NCBI RefSeq assembly: GCF_000143415.4
Contig: NW_003314425.1
Location: forward strand, 128,899 to 192,898
DNA from: Selaginella moellendorffii
Taxonomy: Eukaryota; Streptophyta; Lycopodiopsida; Selaginellales; Selaginellaceae
Length of the DNA: 64,000 nt
Reading direction: 5' to 3'
Position 1 is the stretch's first letter, and the number at the start of each line of letters is the position of its first letter. Below are positions 43,975 to 53,414 of the stretch, in pieces. The notes below the pieces were generated by a model, which saw nothing but the letters and a program-made list of their open reading frames with translations, did not search any database and was not told the origin of the DNA. The translations under genes were made by a program, and so were the position numbers.

Positions 43975-44746
43975 TCATGGAACTCCATAAACTAAATTTA
44001 ATGGTTAACCATATTTCTCCAATTACCTCTAACATAATTATAATTAAACTATAATTTGGCTTTCACCTTTATAGTTAAAATAATGCTATCTAGATTTTTA
44101 ACGAAGTCAGTGCCAAATATATAATACGAATACTGTGTCCAAATACAACACGTTTCAAATTTTAGTCTCGAGATATTCAGTTTAAAGTCAAGTTGGTCTT
44201 GCCAAAAGCTGGAGAAATTCTAGCAGTTACAGTTTAATATGGTGAGACATTTCTCACCAGAACACCTATGCCGCCAGTTTGATCATGCAGTGCTTCAGGT
44301 AATGTAGTTTTTATTGTGGAAAATTCGTAATATTATTTTTATTGTGGATCAGTCAATTTGACTTTGACTTTTTTTCTTGGCAGATATGTATCTAAGATAG
44401 AGTCTATCTCAGATCTTCACTCTATCCAAGGGACCAAGAGTGATAAAGTATTCAATTTGCGGCCCTGTGGAGTGAATGATTTTCACAAAAGATGCTAGTA
44501 GTTTTGCAAAGTCACAGCTTCTATGATCGAAAGTTCACTGCAAGCAAAAGGAGATTTATCAATCAAGTCCAAAGTTTTATCAATATTATTGGAGCGTGCC
44601 ATTCAAGACTAGAGGGACCAGACATCCATGTAGTTCCCATGCTACATAGTTAGACATAAACAAACCATACATACATTCAACATCTGGTGAAATAATGCTG
44701 CAAACACTTGCACAGCTTATTTAGAACATGTCCAAAGTCTAGAACT
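43975..44746. repeat. Spacer including duplicated segment (second of three)
   Basis: 44130-44400 repeats the spacer seen at 39530-39900 and 46795-47070, including TGTCCAAATACAACACGTTTC and CAGTCAATTTGACTTTGACTT. 43980-44100 is AT-rich without a gene. Confidence 0.75.
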
Positions 44747-45151
44747 TCAGTTCTTCACGGCATTGGGATTTCCAGAGTCCCTGCAATTCCCACAATAGTT
44801 CAGTGTGGCCTCGCAATTGCCCCCATCAAATGCATGGCTTCCGCAGAGTCGGCAAGGCTGGTTGTCATACACATGGAGAAACTGCTGCTTGAGAACTGCC
44901 CCACTCACGGATGGATAGTTGCCATCGCACCTGAAAATTGCGGTGCAATGGCCAGAAACACGAGAAGTGAAGCCATTGTAGATTGTTCCATCGGTGTAGC
45001 GAGAGATTGCTCGCCGGCAATCGGCCTGGTTGACGCGAGATCCACAGAGTCCAGAGCCATTGCAGTTGTCGTTCTTGGCGCAGCTGGAGGAGCCAAGAAA
45101 GATCAGAAGGAAAGTAGCAAGAAGAGAAAACAGCTTGAGAGAGGACTCCAT
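44747..45151 (-). CDS. KP4 killer-toxin-like secreted cysteine-rich protein, copy 2
   Basis: Intronless, 134 codons, with the same signal-peptide plan as copy 1 (MESSLKLFSLLATFLLIFLG). The mature region is almost identical, with YDNQPC in place of YENQPC and a different tail (GNPNAVKN). All ten mature cysteines are kept. Differences cluster in the signal peptide and the C-terminus, which suggests either selection on the toxin-like core or gene conversion between copies. The downstream (3') side is spacer; the upstream side has a TATA box 53 bp before the ATG. Confidence 0.8.
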   Translation of the reverse strand: MESSLKLFSLLATFLLIFLGSSSCAKNDNCNGSGLCGSRVNQADCRRAISRYTDGTIYNGFTSRVSGHCTAIFRCDGNYPSVSGAVLKQQFLHVYDNQPCRLCGSHAFDGGNCEATLNYCGNCRDSGNPNAVKN

Positions 45152-45204
45152 ATGATAGAAAGATTGTTACTAGGTTTATGATTTATTGCAAAGGAATGGT
45201 CTGG

Positions 45205-45212
45205 TTTATATA
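45205..45212 (-). promoter_or_regulatory. TATA box of KP4-like gene 2
   Basis: TATATAAA on the minus strand within CCCCTATATAAACC, the same context as in copy 3, 53 bp before the ATG. Confidence 0.7.
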
Positions 45213-45420
45213 GGGGTATTTTGAAGATTGCGTGTTTGATACGAACACGCCATGACTGCTGTGGTGGTTCGGGCATGCCAAACCTGGATTTTCCGAAGGT
45301 AGGACCAGCCTAAATTTGGGTGGCAACAAGTTTGGTAGAGAGAGAACACATGTGTATGTGTACTGAATGTAAAACTTTTTATGTAAATATAAAAATCATT
45401 GGATAAAACCCAGCACCATC

Positions 45421-45618
45421 TTGATTGATCTCTCTGCATCTTATGGAGGGCAATCAGATTACGATTTTTCCAGTAAGCAGGTGCTGCTGCTGCTGGAGAG
45501 GCTGAAGGATGCTCCGCAAATTGAGCTGCAAGCGCTCCACAAGCTTGGAGCTTCTCGTGCAGCAAGAAAGTCCTATCGAGTTGCAAGGCGCTGGTGGGAT
45601 CTGGGTGATTTGATCTAG
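45421..45618 (+). other. Short open frame, possible gene fragment
   Basis: 65 codons reading LLLLERLKDAPQIELQALHK, then LGASRAARKSY. This is loosely like the N-terminal LW domain of TFIIS, but too short to be sure. It is flanked by non-coding sequence and not repeated in the other blocks. Confidence 0.25.
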
Positions 45619-45881
45619 AGGAGCCAGGAGATGGACTCAACGAGGCAATTTCAGGATGTGATCAATGGGTTTTGACATTCCAGATTAGGAATGGGATGAA
45701 TTGATTGTCCTAAAGCATCACAGTGCTCCAACTGTCACTTGCTACACTTACACTAACGTTGGAGCAGACTGGAATGACACTGCTCTCTAGCATTCAAGAG
45801 GACAAGGTGATTGGAAGTTGAGATGAAGTGCAAACACTTAGCAATTTTGAGGTTTACTCAAACACAATGAATCCATGCACT

Positions 45882-45906
45882 TTGCAGAGAGAGAGAGAGA
45901 GAGAGA
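45882..45906. repeat. (GA)n microsatellite
   Basis: About eleven GA units. The surrounding 45640-46150 has no gene that I can see. Confidence 0.9.
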
Positions 45907-46179
45907 ATTGCTTTGATTGATGACGTGGTTTTGCATAGTACATACATGGCTTTGTGATGCCCATCCAAAGGCCATTACAAGAAAGTGATGTCAATGTGTT
46001 TGAAAATAGTGTAAAATACTTTTTGTAGTAAACGATAAAAATCACGTGAACTCTTCTTCTAGGTTCGAGCCCGAGCCTCCAAATCACTTTTCCGTTCACA
46101 GACTTCAAAATACCTATGATCTCTTAATTTTTAAATACTCTTCTTTTGTATTCCAACGCTAGAACATGTTTTTTGACTA

Positions 46180-46640
46180 AACGGCTTTGTCCGCAATGGC
46201 TAGAGATCGTCATAGCTAGCACTTCGATTATCCGCTCATTCATTCATTCTATATCAGGTACTTCGATGCTCTTATTTCCACACTGCTCACTGTTCGTGAA
46301 TTATCTAAGCTTTTACGATCTGTGAAAAGCTTAAACTTCACGAACAGTGAGCAGTGTGGAGGTAAGAAAATCGAAGATCATACCACGAAAGCAAGCTTTT
46401 CACAAGCTCTTGATTTGACCACCAAAAGGTTGTCCAGGCCTTTTCAAGTCACGTGATGGCAGTACGTATCCAGACGATAGTTTTGTTGATATTTTGGATG
46501 GTTCTTCTTGGGTGCTAGCGCCAAGGGTGACAATTACTCCAGAAACGTGGCCCCAGTATGGAGTGCAACCTTGCAATCCAAAAATTCACATATTTCCTGG
46601 CGCTTGGAGTCAACCATCCAGGCTTTTAAATCTTGTTTTA
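46180..46640 (+). pseudogene. AAG glycosylase fragment B
   Basis: Contains GCTAGAGATCGTCATAGCTAGC (like the exon 1 start), TATCAGGTACTTCGAT (exon 3 end), CACAAGCTCTTGATTTGAC (exon 5), GATATTTTGGATGGTTCTTC (exon 6) and ACCTTGCAATCCAAAAA (3' end), in gene order. Frame destroyed. A long inverted repeat interrupts it at 46271-46365. Confidence 0.85.
46271..46365. repeat. Long inverted repeat (30-bp arms) inside AAG fragment B
   Basis: The arm at 46271-46300 and the arm at 46336-46365 are reverse complements with two mismatches. Both contain CCACACTGCTCACTGTTCG or its complement. Inside, AAGCTTTT pairs with AAAAGCTT. Weaker pairing continues outward through CTTCGAT/ATCGAAG. The whole could fold into one hairpin of about 100-125 nt. 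Confidence 0.9.
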
Positions 46641-46794
46641 CGTGTGTAAAAGTTTATTATTTCTCAAATGCTCCTGTGTAGAAATATTCTTTGATTTAGT
46701 TTTACTTTAGGTTAGGGCTTTGCCCAACTACCTTTAACATAATTATAAATCAAAACAAGCTTGATTGGTGGAGCATGTCAAACTTGTAATCTGC

Positions 46795-47070
46795 TAGTGC
46801 CCAAGTACAACACGTAACAAGTTTCATTTAGTGAAGACTGACTACAAAGTCAAGCTGAACAAATTGCAGTATGGTGAGACGCTGCATTACGTTTCTCCCG
46901 GAACTAGTTGGACAATTCAAGCATACAGTGCATATCAAATATCGCAATATTATAATTATTGTGGTTACCGACGTATCCCTTAAGTCCATGTATAATCAAC
47001 ACGTTTTTCCAGTTATAGCCAGTCAAATAAACTTTGACTTCTGTTTTACTTAACTCTGTTACCTTACTCT
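46795..47070. repeat. Duplicated spacer upstream of KP4-like gene 3 (third of three)
   Basis: Same order of shared runs as at 39530 and 44130, for example CCAAGTACAACACG, CTACAAAGTCAAG, TGGTTACCGACGTATCC and AGCCAGTCAAATAAACTTTG. Confidence 0.8.
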
Positions 47071-47313
47071 TCTCCCAGTGAAGATCATCGCGTTAATGGC
47101 TCTGCAGCGAACGAATTGTCCACAAAAGAAGCTTCTATACTCACTGCTTCAAATCAAAAGGAGGTTTATCAATCAAGTTCAGTGGACCTTGAAGTTGTCA
47201 TTCAACATTTGGGGGGTTACAGCGAATAAACTGAAAATGAAAACCAAACACTATCAAACTTGCACGGCAATTATTGTCAATCCTTTTATTTGGAAGACGT
47301 CCAAAGCCTAGCT

Positions 47314-47718
47314 TCAGTTCTCCACGGCGTTGGGATTTCCAGAGTCCCTGCAATTCGCACAATAATTCAGTGTGGCCTCGCAATTGCCCCCGTCGAATGC
47401 ATGGCTTCCACAGAGTCGGCAAGGCTGGTTGTCATACACATGGAGAAACTGCTGCTTGAGAACTGCCCCACTCACGGATGGATAGTTGCCATCGCACCTG
47501 AAAATTGCAGTGCAATGGCCAGAAACACGAGAAGTGAAGCCATTGTAGATTGTTCCGTCGGTGTAGCGAGAGATCGCTCGCCGGCAATCGGCCTGGTTGA
47601 CGCGAGATCCACAGAGTCCAGAGCCATTGCAGTTGTCGTTCTTGGCGCAGTTGGAGGGGCCAAGAAAGATCACGAGAAGAATAGCAAGAAGAGAAAAGAG
47701 CTTGAGAGAAGACTCCAT
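47314..47718 (-). CDS. KP4 killer-toxin-like secreted cysteine-rich protein, copy 3
   Basis: Intronless, 134 codons. The signal peptide (MESSLKLFSLLAILLVIFLG) mixes features of copies 1 and 2. The mature protein differs from them at very few positions (GPSNC before the mature start, YCANC near the end, tail GNPNAVEN). The ten mature cysteines are conserved. The 5' flank shares the GGTTTATATAGGGGTATTTT promoter block with copy 2, so regulatory sequence was duplicated with the gene. Confidence 0.8.
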   Translation of the reverse strand: MESSLKLFSLLAILLVIFLGPSNCAKNDNCNGSGLCGSRVNQADCRRAISRYTDGTIYNGFTSRVSGHCTAIFRCDGNYPSVSGAVLKQQFLHVYDNQPCRLCGSHAFDGGNCEATLNYCANCRDSGNPNAVEN

Positions 47719-47792
47719 TCGAATATGTTAGAAAGAATCCTGTAATGAGGAGCTGAAGTATGAAGAATGATTTTGCCAATGGAATGGTTTGG

Positions 47793-47800
47793 TTTATATA
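47793..47800 (-). promoter_or_regulatory. TATA box of KP4-like gene 3
   Basis: TATATAAA on the minus strand, 75 bp before the ATG, in the context AATACCCCTATATAAACC. Confidence 0.7.
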
Positions 47801-47929
47801 GGGGTATTTTGAAGACTGCGTCATACAGTGTTTACATGATCTCTTGATTTTTAACTTATTTTCTAATGCAAGAACTTGTTTACAATTAGAACATGTTATT
47901 TGACTAGACTCGCACCAGCAATGGGCTAG

Positions 47930-48240
47930 AGATCGTCACAGCTAGCACATTCGATTGTCCACCCATTCGTTCTTGTGCTCCTGTATCAGGTACTTCGATT
48001 TTCTTACACTGTTCAGTGTCTGTGAATTTTCAAAGTATACAATAAGCTGTCTGCAGGCTCTTGAATTCCACCGATTTAAGGTTGAGCCATCCTTTGCATT
48101 TAATAAGTTACGGGATTCATCTACAGATGATAGTTTTGTTGTTTTCCTTGGCTAGTTCTTTCTCCAGTGCCAAAACGTGACCGCAGTATGGAAGAAAAAC
48201 CTTGCAACCCCAAAAGCAATTTTAAGTACTTGTTAAATCT
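47930..48240 (+). pseudogene. AAG glycosylase fragment C
   Basis: TGTGCTCCTGTATCAGGTAC (exon 3 end), GTTGAGCCATCCTTTGCAT (exon 5), AAGTTACGGGATTCAT (intron 5) and CCTTGCAACCCCAAAAGCAA (exon 6 end) appear in order. No frame remains. It is followed directly by a lectin remnant, as in blocks D, E and F. Confidence 0.85.
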
Positions 48241-48284
48241 CATCAAACTTTTACCAAGCAATAAGACAAGGTAAGCTTCATGGA

Positions 48285-48945
48285 TCACTCGCATAAACAG
48301 TTCGATAAGAAAAAGAAGAAACTCAAATAAGTTTGTTTCTTCTAGCCATTCTCGTTGTTATCTATCAGCTGAATTCATGCCATGCACCACCAGGTGGAGT
48401 TTTGGTAACAAGGAGACAAAGTGCTTCATTTCAGAACGCTCGAACTTGTCGTGGGTGTTCCTAAGAATACGTTTGTGCATGTCAATTTTCTAGTGCTTAG
48501 TAGAGCGTTCAGGAGACTGGAAGAGTTAGATCCTGATGAATTAATAATCCAACTTCTCATGACTTAAATCGTTTGATGATCACAAGTATCACAACCTTCA
48601 CATGGGTTTGACAGTGATATAAAAGATTGTTGGGTCTATATCACTAGTCAGTGGATCTAGAAACAATCTTTGTTCATACTTACTCAGTGGAAGCAGCTTA
48701 ACCTCAGTTGATCATTCTTATAGGTTGACAGTCCCAAAGACATGCAATCTCATACTACAGAATCCGAAGGGAATAATTAAATGGAACTCGGGAACACAAT
48801 GTTCCCGAGTTAGCAACTCAAGGTTGCTAAATGGCAATAATTGGTTCTTGGATCTAAAGGAGGGGTATGGTCTAGCACTTGCGTGATGGTTACTGGGCCA
48901 TTTACAGAACAGAGACCGCTAAACCTATCTGGAGACCTTCCTAAG
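48285..48945 (+). pseudogene. Two-domain lectin, decayed copy C
   Basis: Matches 57950-58870. The signal-peptide region (AGCTGAATTCATGCCATGCACCACC), the middle of the N-terminal domain (GAATACGTTTGTGCATGTCAATTT), the linker (CTTAAATCGTTTGATGATCACAAG) and the lectin domain (ATTCTTATAGGTTGACAGTC) are recognisable. There are large deletions and many stops. Two small hairpins at 48786-48830 are absent from the other copies. Confidence 0.85.
48786..48830. repeat. Two adjoining perfect hairpins
   Basis: ACTCGGGAACA-CAA-TGTTCCCGAGT (11-bp stem, 48786-48810), followed at once by TTAGCAAC-TCAA-GGTTGCTAA (8-bp stem, 48810-48830). They interrupt the lectin remnant. Confidence 0.85.
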
Positions 48946-49062
48946 ATAATCATCCTTCAAGTATTAATCTGTTTTTTAATGTTCGAGTTTGGTTATTTTA
49001 CTCATTAGAGCGGAAAACATTGTCTTATTCTTTGTTTTCTTAAAACATGACGAGAGTCTCAG

Positions 49063-49376
49063 TAGCTTCAGTTCTCCACAGCGTTTGGATTTCCAGAGCT
49101 GGAGCAGTAGTTCAGTGTGGCCTCGAATGCGTGGTTTCCGCAGAGTCGGCAAGGCTGGCATGAAGGCTGTACCACTCACAGACACCTGAAATCGCGGTGC
49201 AATAACCAAGTGAAGCCATTGTAGCTTGTTCCATCGGTGAAGCGAGAGATTGCTCGTCGGCAATCGGCCTGGTTGACTCGGGAGCCACAGACTCCTGAGC
49301 CATTGCAGTTGTCGTTCTTGGTGCAGCTGGACGAGCCAACAAAGATCACAAGAAGAAAAGCAAGGAGAGATTTGCT
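49063..49376 (-). pseudogene. KP4-like gene, decayed copy 4
   Basis: The minus strand still codes recognisable pieces around RRAISR and CNGSG, but two internal deletions remove the middle (near 49105-49135 and 49170-49205) and the start codon and signal peptide are lost. A TATATAAA in the expected place (49418-49425) survives. It lies head-to-head with the intact AAG gene. Confidence 0.85.
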
Positions 49377-49527
49377 AGAAAGAATGCTGCAATGATTTTT
49401 GTAATGGGATAGTCTGGTTTATATAGTTGGATTTTGAAGACCGAGTCCTACAGTGTTACATGAACTCTCAATCTTTAAAGTTTTTTTCTAGACTCTAGGG
49501 CCCAAGAATTAGGGCTTTAGCTCGGCA

Positions 49528-50675
49528 ATGGCGGTGAATGACGATGTAGAGAATGTGAGGCGATCGTCACGGCTAGCATCGCAAGGGGAAGTAGATTGGG
49601 AGGAAAAGTTCGCATTGTCAAGATCTTCGCAAGAGCAGGCCAAGAAAATCCGAAGAAAGCGCATTTCCATGGCGATTTGTAGCGAAAATCCTGCAGCTCC
49701 AAAGAAGAATGTGGTATATGTGAGACGAGCCGAGAGAGAAGAGCAAGCTCCAATCTGTAAAACTCCAAATCTCAAGGAAGTTTTACCGCTAAAGCAATCG
49801 TTCTTCGAGTGTGACGCGGTGGATCTTGCGCCACGGCTGCTAGGAAAGCTTCTTCGTCGAGAAGACGTTGTCTTGCAAATAACCGAGGTCCGAGCTCTGG
49901 TTTTTCTTTTTCCTCATTTATTTTCCTCTCTAAAACTTGCGACCAATGTTTACCAGGTTGAAGCTTATCGGCAGGACGACACTGCGTGCCATGCGCGCTT
50001 CGGTAAAACTCCACGCACGGCTCCCTTGGTATGAAATTCTTTTTTCAAAGCTCTCAATACGTTTCTTTGCTTTTAGTTTGGACAAGGAGGGCATGCCTAC
50101 GTCTATCTGTGCTATGGTCTTCACGTAATGCTAAACGTTGTGGCTGATAAGGATGGTGTTGGTGCCGCTGTGCTCATTCGTTCCTGTGCTCCTGTATCAG
50201 GTTCTTCGATATCGCAATCTTTTGCTCTCTTTAATCTCATTAGCTCGATCGTTTTGTGAAGGTCTGGAAACGATTCAAACTCGCAGAAAGCAGCAAACTA
50301 TTAAGCCTATACTGCTCACTGGCCCGGGAAAGGTTCGTGGTCTTTGCTACAACTTTAGGAACTAGAAACGCTTACGATCTTTGCAATGGACAGATTGGAC
50401 AAGCTCTTGGATTGACTACTCAATGGTCGAGCCATCCTTTGTTCTCGCCAGGTATGAGCTAAGTTACGTGATATTCTCCACTTGAGAGATCTTCTCGAAC
50501 AGGTGGTCTTGAGATTTTGGATGGTTCTTCTCCGGATGCCATTCTTGTCGGGCCAAGGGTAGGAATCGAATATGCACTGCCCAAGGACGTGATAGCATTG
50601 TGGAGATTTGCTATCGCTGGCACTCCTTGGGTGAGTGCTCCAAGAAATACCTTGCAACTCCAAAAGCACTTGTAA
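49528..50675 (+). CDS. Alkyladenine (3-methyladenine) DNA glycosylase, AAG/MPG type
   Basis: Six exons (49528-49887, 49957-50028, 50077-50200, 50262-50332, 50394-50451, 50503-50675) give 285 residues. A basic N-terminal extension of about 85 residues (RRSSRLASQG, KKIRRKR) probably directs it to the nucleus. The AAG fold follows: DLAPRLLGKLL, ITEVEAYRQDDTACHARFGK with the catalytic glutamate, TPRTAPLFGQGGHAYVYLCY with the intercalating tyrosines, GVGAAVLIRS, LLTGPGKIGQALGL, VGIEYALPKD and ALWRFAIAGTPWVS. It removes alkylated bases to start base excision repair. It is the only complete copy among six or more partial ones nearby. The stop codon overlaps a perfect splice-donor-like sequence (TTG TAA GTA). 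Confidence 0.9.
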
Positions 50676-50779
50676 GTATACTCTAAATCGTCTTCTCCTC
50701 ACGCTTGGAAATCAACGATCTTGCCTTTGCCTAAAGGCAAGCTTTAAAGTCTTATTAGATAAATCACACAAGAAAGTTT

Positions 50780-51250
50780 TCAGGGCTGAAGTATGAGATC
50801 GTTTATTCTAGCAGCTCTCATTCTAATCTCTCAGCTGGATTCACTGCCAGGTGCCCCTGCAACAAGTAAGAACAATGGTAGAAATAATACAAGGCTACGT
50901 TAGAGATATAGGTGATAACATTTCATTTCAGTTTCTACGTCAGACTACTAGTAGAGCGTATCATAAGAACACGGGTATGTGTACCATGCATACTGGACAG
51001 TGTGTTTGGCCAAGATATGGCAATTAACCAGTTTTTGCTAAACTTCTCGTCGCTGAAATCGTCCGATGACCACAAACATAGACCGATATTGTTGGGCCAG
51101 TACTACGTCACTGATAGCAAACAGGGGAATAATTACATTAGCTAATGAAACTGCTAATGTTAACCTTTTTAGGATCCTACGTCACTGATAGCAAACAGGG
51201 GAATAATTACATTAGCTAATAAAACTGCTAATGTTAACCTTTTTAGGATC
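50780..51250 (+). pseudogene. Two-domain lectin, decayed copy D
   Basis: Starts like the copy at 57967 (MRSF with ATGAGATCGTTTATTCTAGC) and keeps pieces of the N-terminal domain (GTAGAAATAATACAAGGCTACG) and the linker (SLKSSDDHK). The lectin domain is missing. Stops and deletions break the frame. It ends in a 74-bp tandem duplication. Confidence 0.85.
51103..51250. repeat. 74-bp tandem duplication
   Basis: Two direct copies (51103-51176, 51177-51250) beginning CTACGTCACTGATAGC and ending TTTTTAGGATC, differing at one position (TAATGAAA/TAATAAAA). Confidence 0.95.
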
Positions 51251-51488
51251 TTGTGATCTGCTAGGAGAGAACTACCATAAATGTCGAGCTGAAGACTTTT
51301 TCCGCAAGGGCTGCACTCAGAAGTATAAACTTGAAGGCTCCAGTTCGTCTCTAGGCTCTAGTACAGGAGATAGGTGAGCCATGAAATTGAAGGGTTCGTA
51401 GACTTTCATCATTTTAGTGTCCTGAAGCTGACAATCTTTGAGTCCAAGTTTGGAGCTGAAAAGAGTGGTCCATGAGTTTGAAAATTCC

Positions 51489-51594
51489 TCAATGTATCAG
51501 GAGCACAGGAACGAATGCACAGCGGCACCAACACCATCCTTATCAGCCACAAAGTTACGTGAAGATCATAGCACAGATAGACGTAGGCATGCTC
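51489..51594 (-). pseudogene. Inverted copy of AAG exon 3
   Basis: Reverse complement of about 50088-50199. It carries the complements of ATTCGTTCCTGTGCTCCTG, GATAAGGATGGTGTTGGTGC and CTACGTCTATCTGTGCTATG, with one 8-base deletion and a few changes. A direct-orientation piece (CTGTATCATGTACTTC...CTCATTAG, 51596-51640) follows at once. Confidence 0.92.
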
Positions 51595-51713
51595 CCTGTA
51601 TCATGTACTTCAATTCCGCAATCCTACTTAGTCTCATTAGGGTTTAAAGGAAATATTCGCACATTTTGATATATTTATTTATTACTATTATATAAATATT
51701 CCAAATATACTTT

Positions 51714-51887
51714 TGTGAGGGCCAAGTGTATGGCTACGATGCCGTATACTAATATTAACGTAGTGGATTTTGGTAGCCGTCGGATTGGTTTCAATCCGGA
51801 CCACTCGCTCCTGTATATAAACTAGGGTTTTTGGGCTAATTAATATGCACATTTCTGTATTCTCTTTCCATATTCCATGCACTCACA
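51714..51887 (+). repeat. 5' LTR
   Basis: 174 bp, TGTGAGGGCC to CACTCACA, with a TATA-like TGTATATAAACTAGGG at about 51812. It differs from the 3' LTR at about nine positions, all transitions. Confidence 0.95.
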
Positions 51888-51888
51888 T

Positions 51889-51906
51889 TGGTGGAGGTGA
51901 GGGGCA
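51889..51906 (+). other. Primer-binding site for tRNA-Ala
   Basis: TGGTGGAGGTGAGGGGCA is complementary to CCA plus the last 15 bases of the tRNA-Ala(CGC) gene at 14907-14979: 18 of 18 positions. It starts one base after the LTR. Confidence 0.93.
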
Positions 51907-52363
51907 CTTTTGATTGTCTCTAGGGAGTGCTTGGATTTGGGATTTCGGTTTAGATCTAGCTTTTGTATCGTCTAGATTTAGCTTTTTCCATTTCCTTTCT
52001 TTTGTTCTTTCCTTTCAGGATTTTGGTTTAGATCTAACTTTTTGCATTGTCTAGATCTACCATTTCTTTCCAACTTTTTTGTCATTTCCCTTCTTTTGCT
52101 CTTTCTTTTTAGTTCATCTTCATGGCTGATCTGCAATCTCCTCCTTTGACTCTAGAGTAGCAGTTGGTTCAATTGTTTGATGTTATGCGCTTGCAATTGA
52201 ACAACCAAACTCAGTTGATGGCGGCGTTCATGGCACATGGTACAACTCCTCCTGCTCTTGGTGCCAATCCTCGCGTTCGGCCAGAGTTCTTTCACGGGAA
52301 TCCTAGGGATGATGTGTACCATTGATTCGATCACTTTACAGTGATTAGGAAGGCCATACCTAA

Positions 52364-52985
52364 TGTTGGGTGATGAACTGACCATTGAGAAGTCCAAAAC
52401 TAGAGTGAATACGGACCGACAAGTGGGGGAGAGTACCCACGAGGCTTGCGTAAGGCCACGGTGTTCCGAAATGTTGTCCCAAACTCCCAGACGGTGAAAA
52501 GGAAGAGGAGCCGTCCTCTAGTGTAGAGACCAAGGATATGGTCATGTGAGGAGGAAGTTGTGAGACACAAAATCCCTAGGCCCCAAAGTGGAGCCGGAAG
52601 GGGCCATGTGGTGGTGGCCGAAGCGAAAACCAAACGAGCGTAACACATTTGGACTAAAAGCTCCGACTTGAAAGGTTGAGAGCGGGAGTGGAACTCCCAA
52701 CAAAGTACTCGAAGAACGAGCATGAAGCGAGCAATAAGCGAGGCTTCAAAAAGGGACCCAAAAGGACCAACACATGACACGTGGAAGTGTCCGAGATGGA
52801 CCTGAGTTGGAGTCCGAAGTGGAGTCGGAGAAGGACCCCGAGATGGAGTCTGAGGTGGAGTCCGAGGTGGACCCGAGATGGAGTCCAAGATGGATCCGAG
52901 ATTGAGTCCGAGATGGATCCGAGATTGAGTCCGAGATGGACCCGAGATGGAGTCCGAGATGGACCCGAGATGGAGTCAAACGTGC
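52364..52985. mobile_element. Nested insertion in gag, LTR-like ends
   Basis: 52364-52702 starts TGTTGGG and ends CCCAACA, the form of a 339-bp LTR. 52703-52985 is a further foreign stretch that ends in a GAGATGGA-rich minisatellite. No matching target-site duplication was found, so the insert may be truncated. Confidence 0.5.
52785..52980. repeat. GAGATGGA minisatellite
   Basis: Imperfect tandem units built from CCGAGATGGAGT and CCGAGATGGACC, about 12-13 bp each, roughly fifteen copies. Confidence 0.85.
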
Positions 52986-53414
52986 CTTCGGACATGCCGA
53001 TGATTGTGATGATGCTTTCCAACAATTGCATTGTCTTCGCCAAGGGCCATCTGAGTCGGTGATGCAATTTGGCGTTCGTTTCCGAAGTCTTTTGCTTCGT
53101 GCGGAGCCAAATATGTCGGAGCGGATCAAGCTAGGAATGTTGTGGCCAGCACTTCGTCAAGATCTTGTCGGACTTGTGCATGCACTTGCTCCTGCCACCC
53201 TTGATGATGCTCTTCGCTTGGCACAACGTTATGAGAAGTTGCCTCTTCCACTTCTCGCTGCACATCCTTCTGCTCCACTTCTTATGGGTGATAGTCCTGT
53301 TCCAATGGAGGTTGATGCTGCTGCTGCTCAAGTCCAAGGACAAGCACGAGGACATGGTCGTGGCCGTGATGTTCACTGCTGGGCGTGTGATGAAGTTGGT
53401 CATACTTATCGGCG

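Noticed and set aside
52364-52702. Complete solo LTR
   Set aside because: Ends look right but no target-site duplication is visible and foreign sequence continues to about 52985, so it is reported only as a nested insert.
52654-53129. Minus-strand open frames rich in SRVHLGLHLG repeats
   Set aside because: They are translations of the GAGATGGA minisatellite and not genes.
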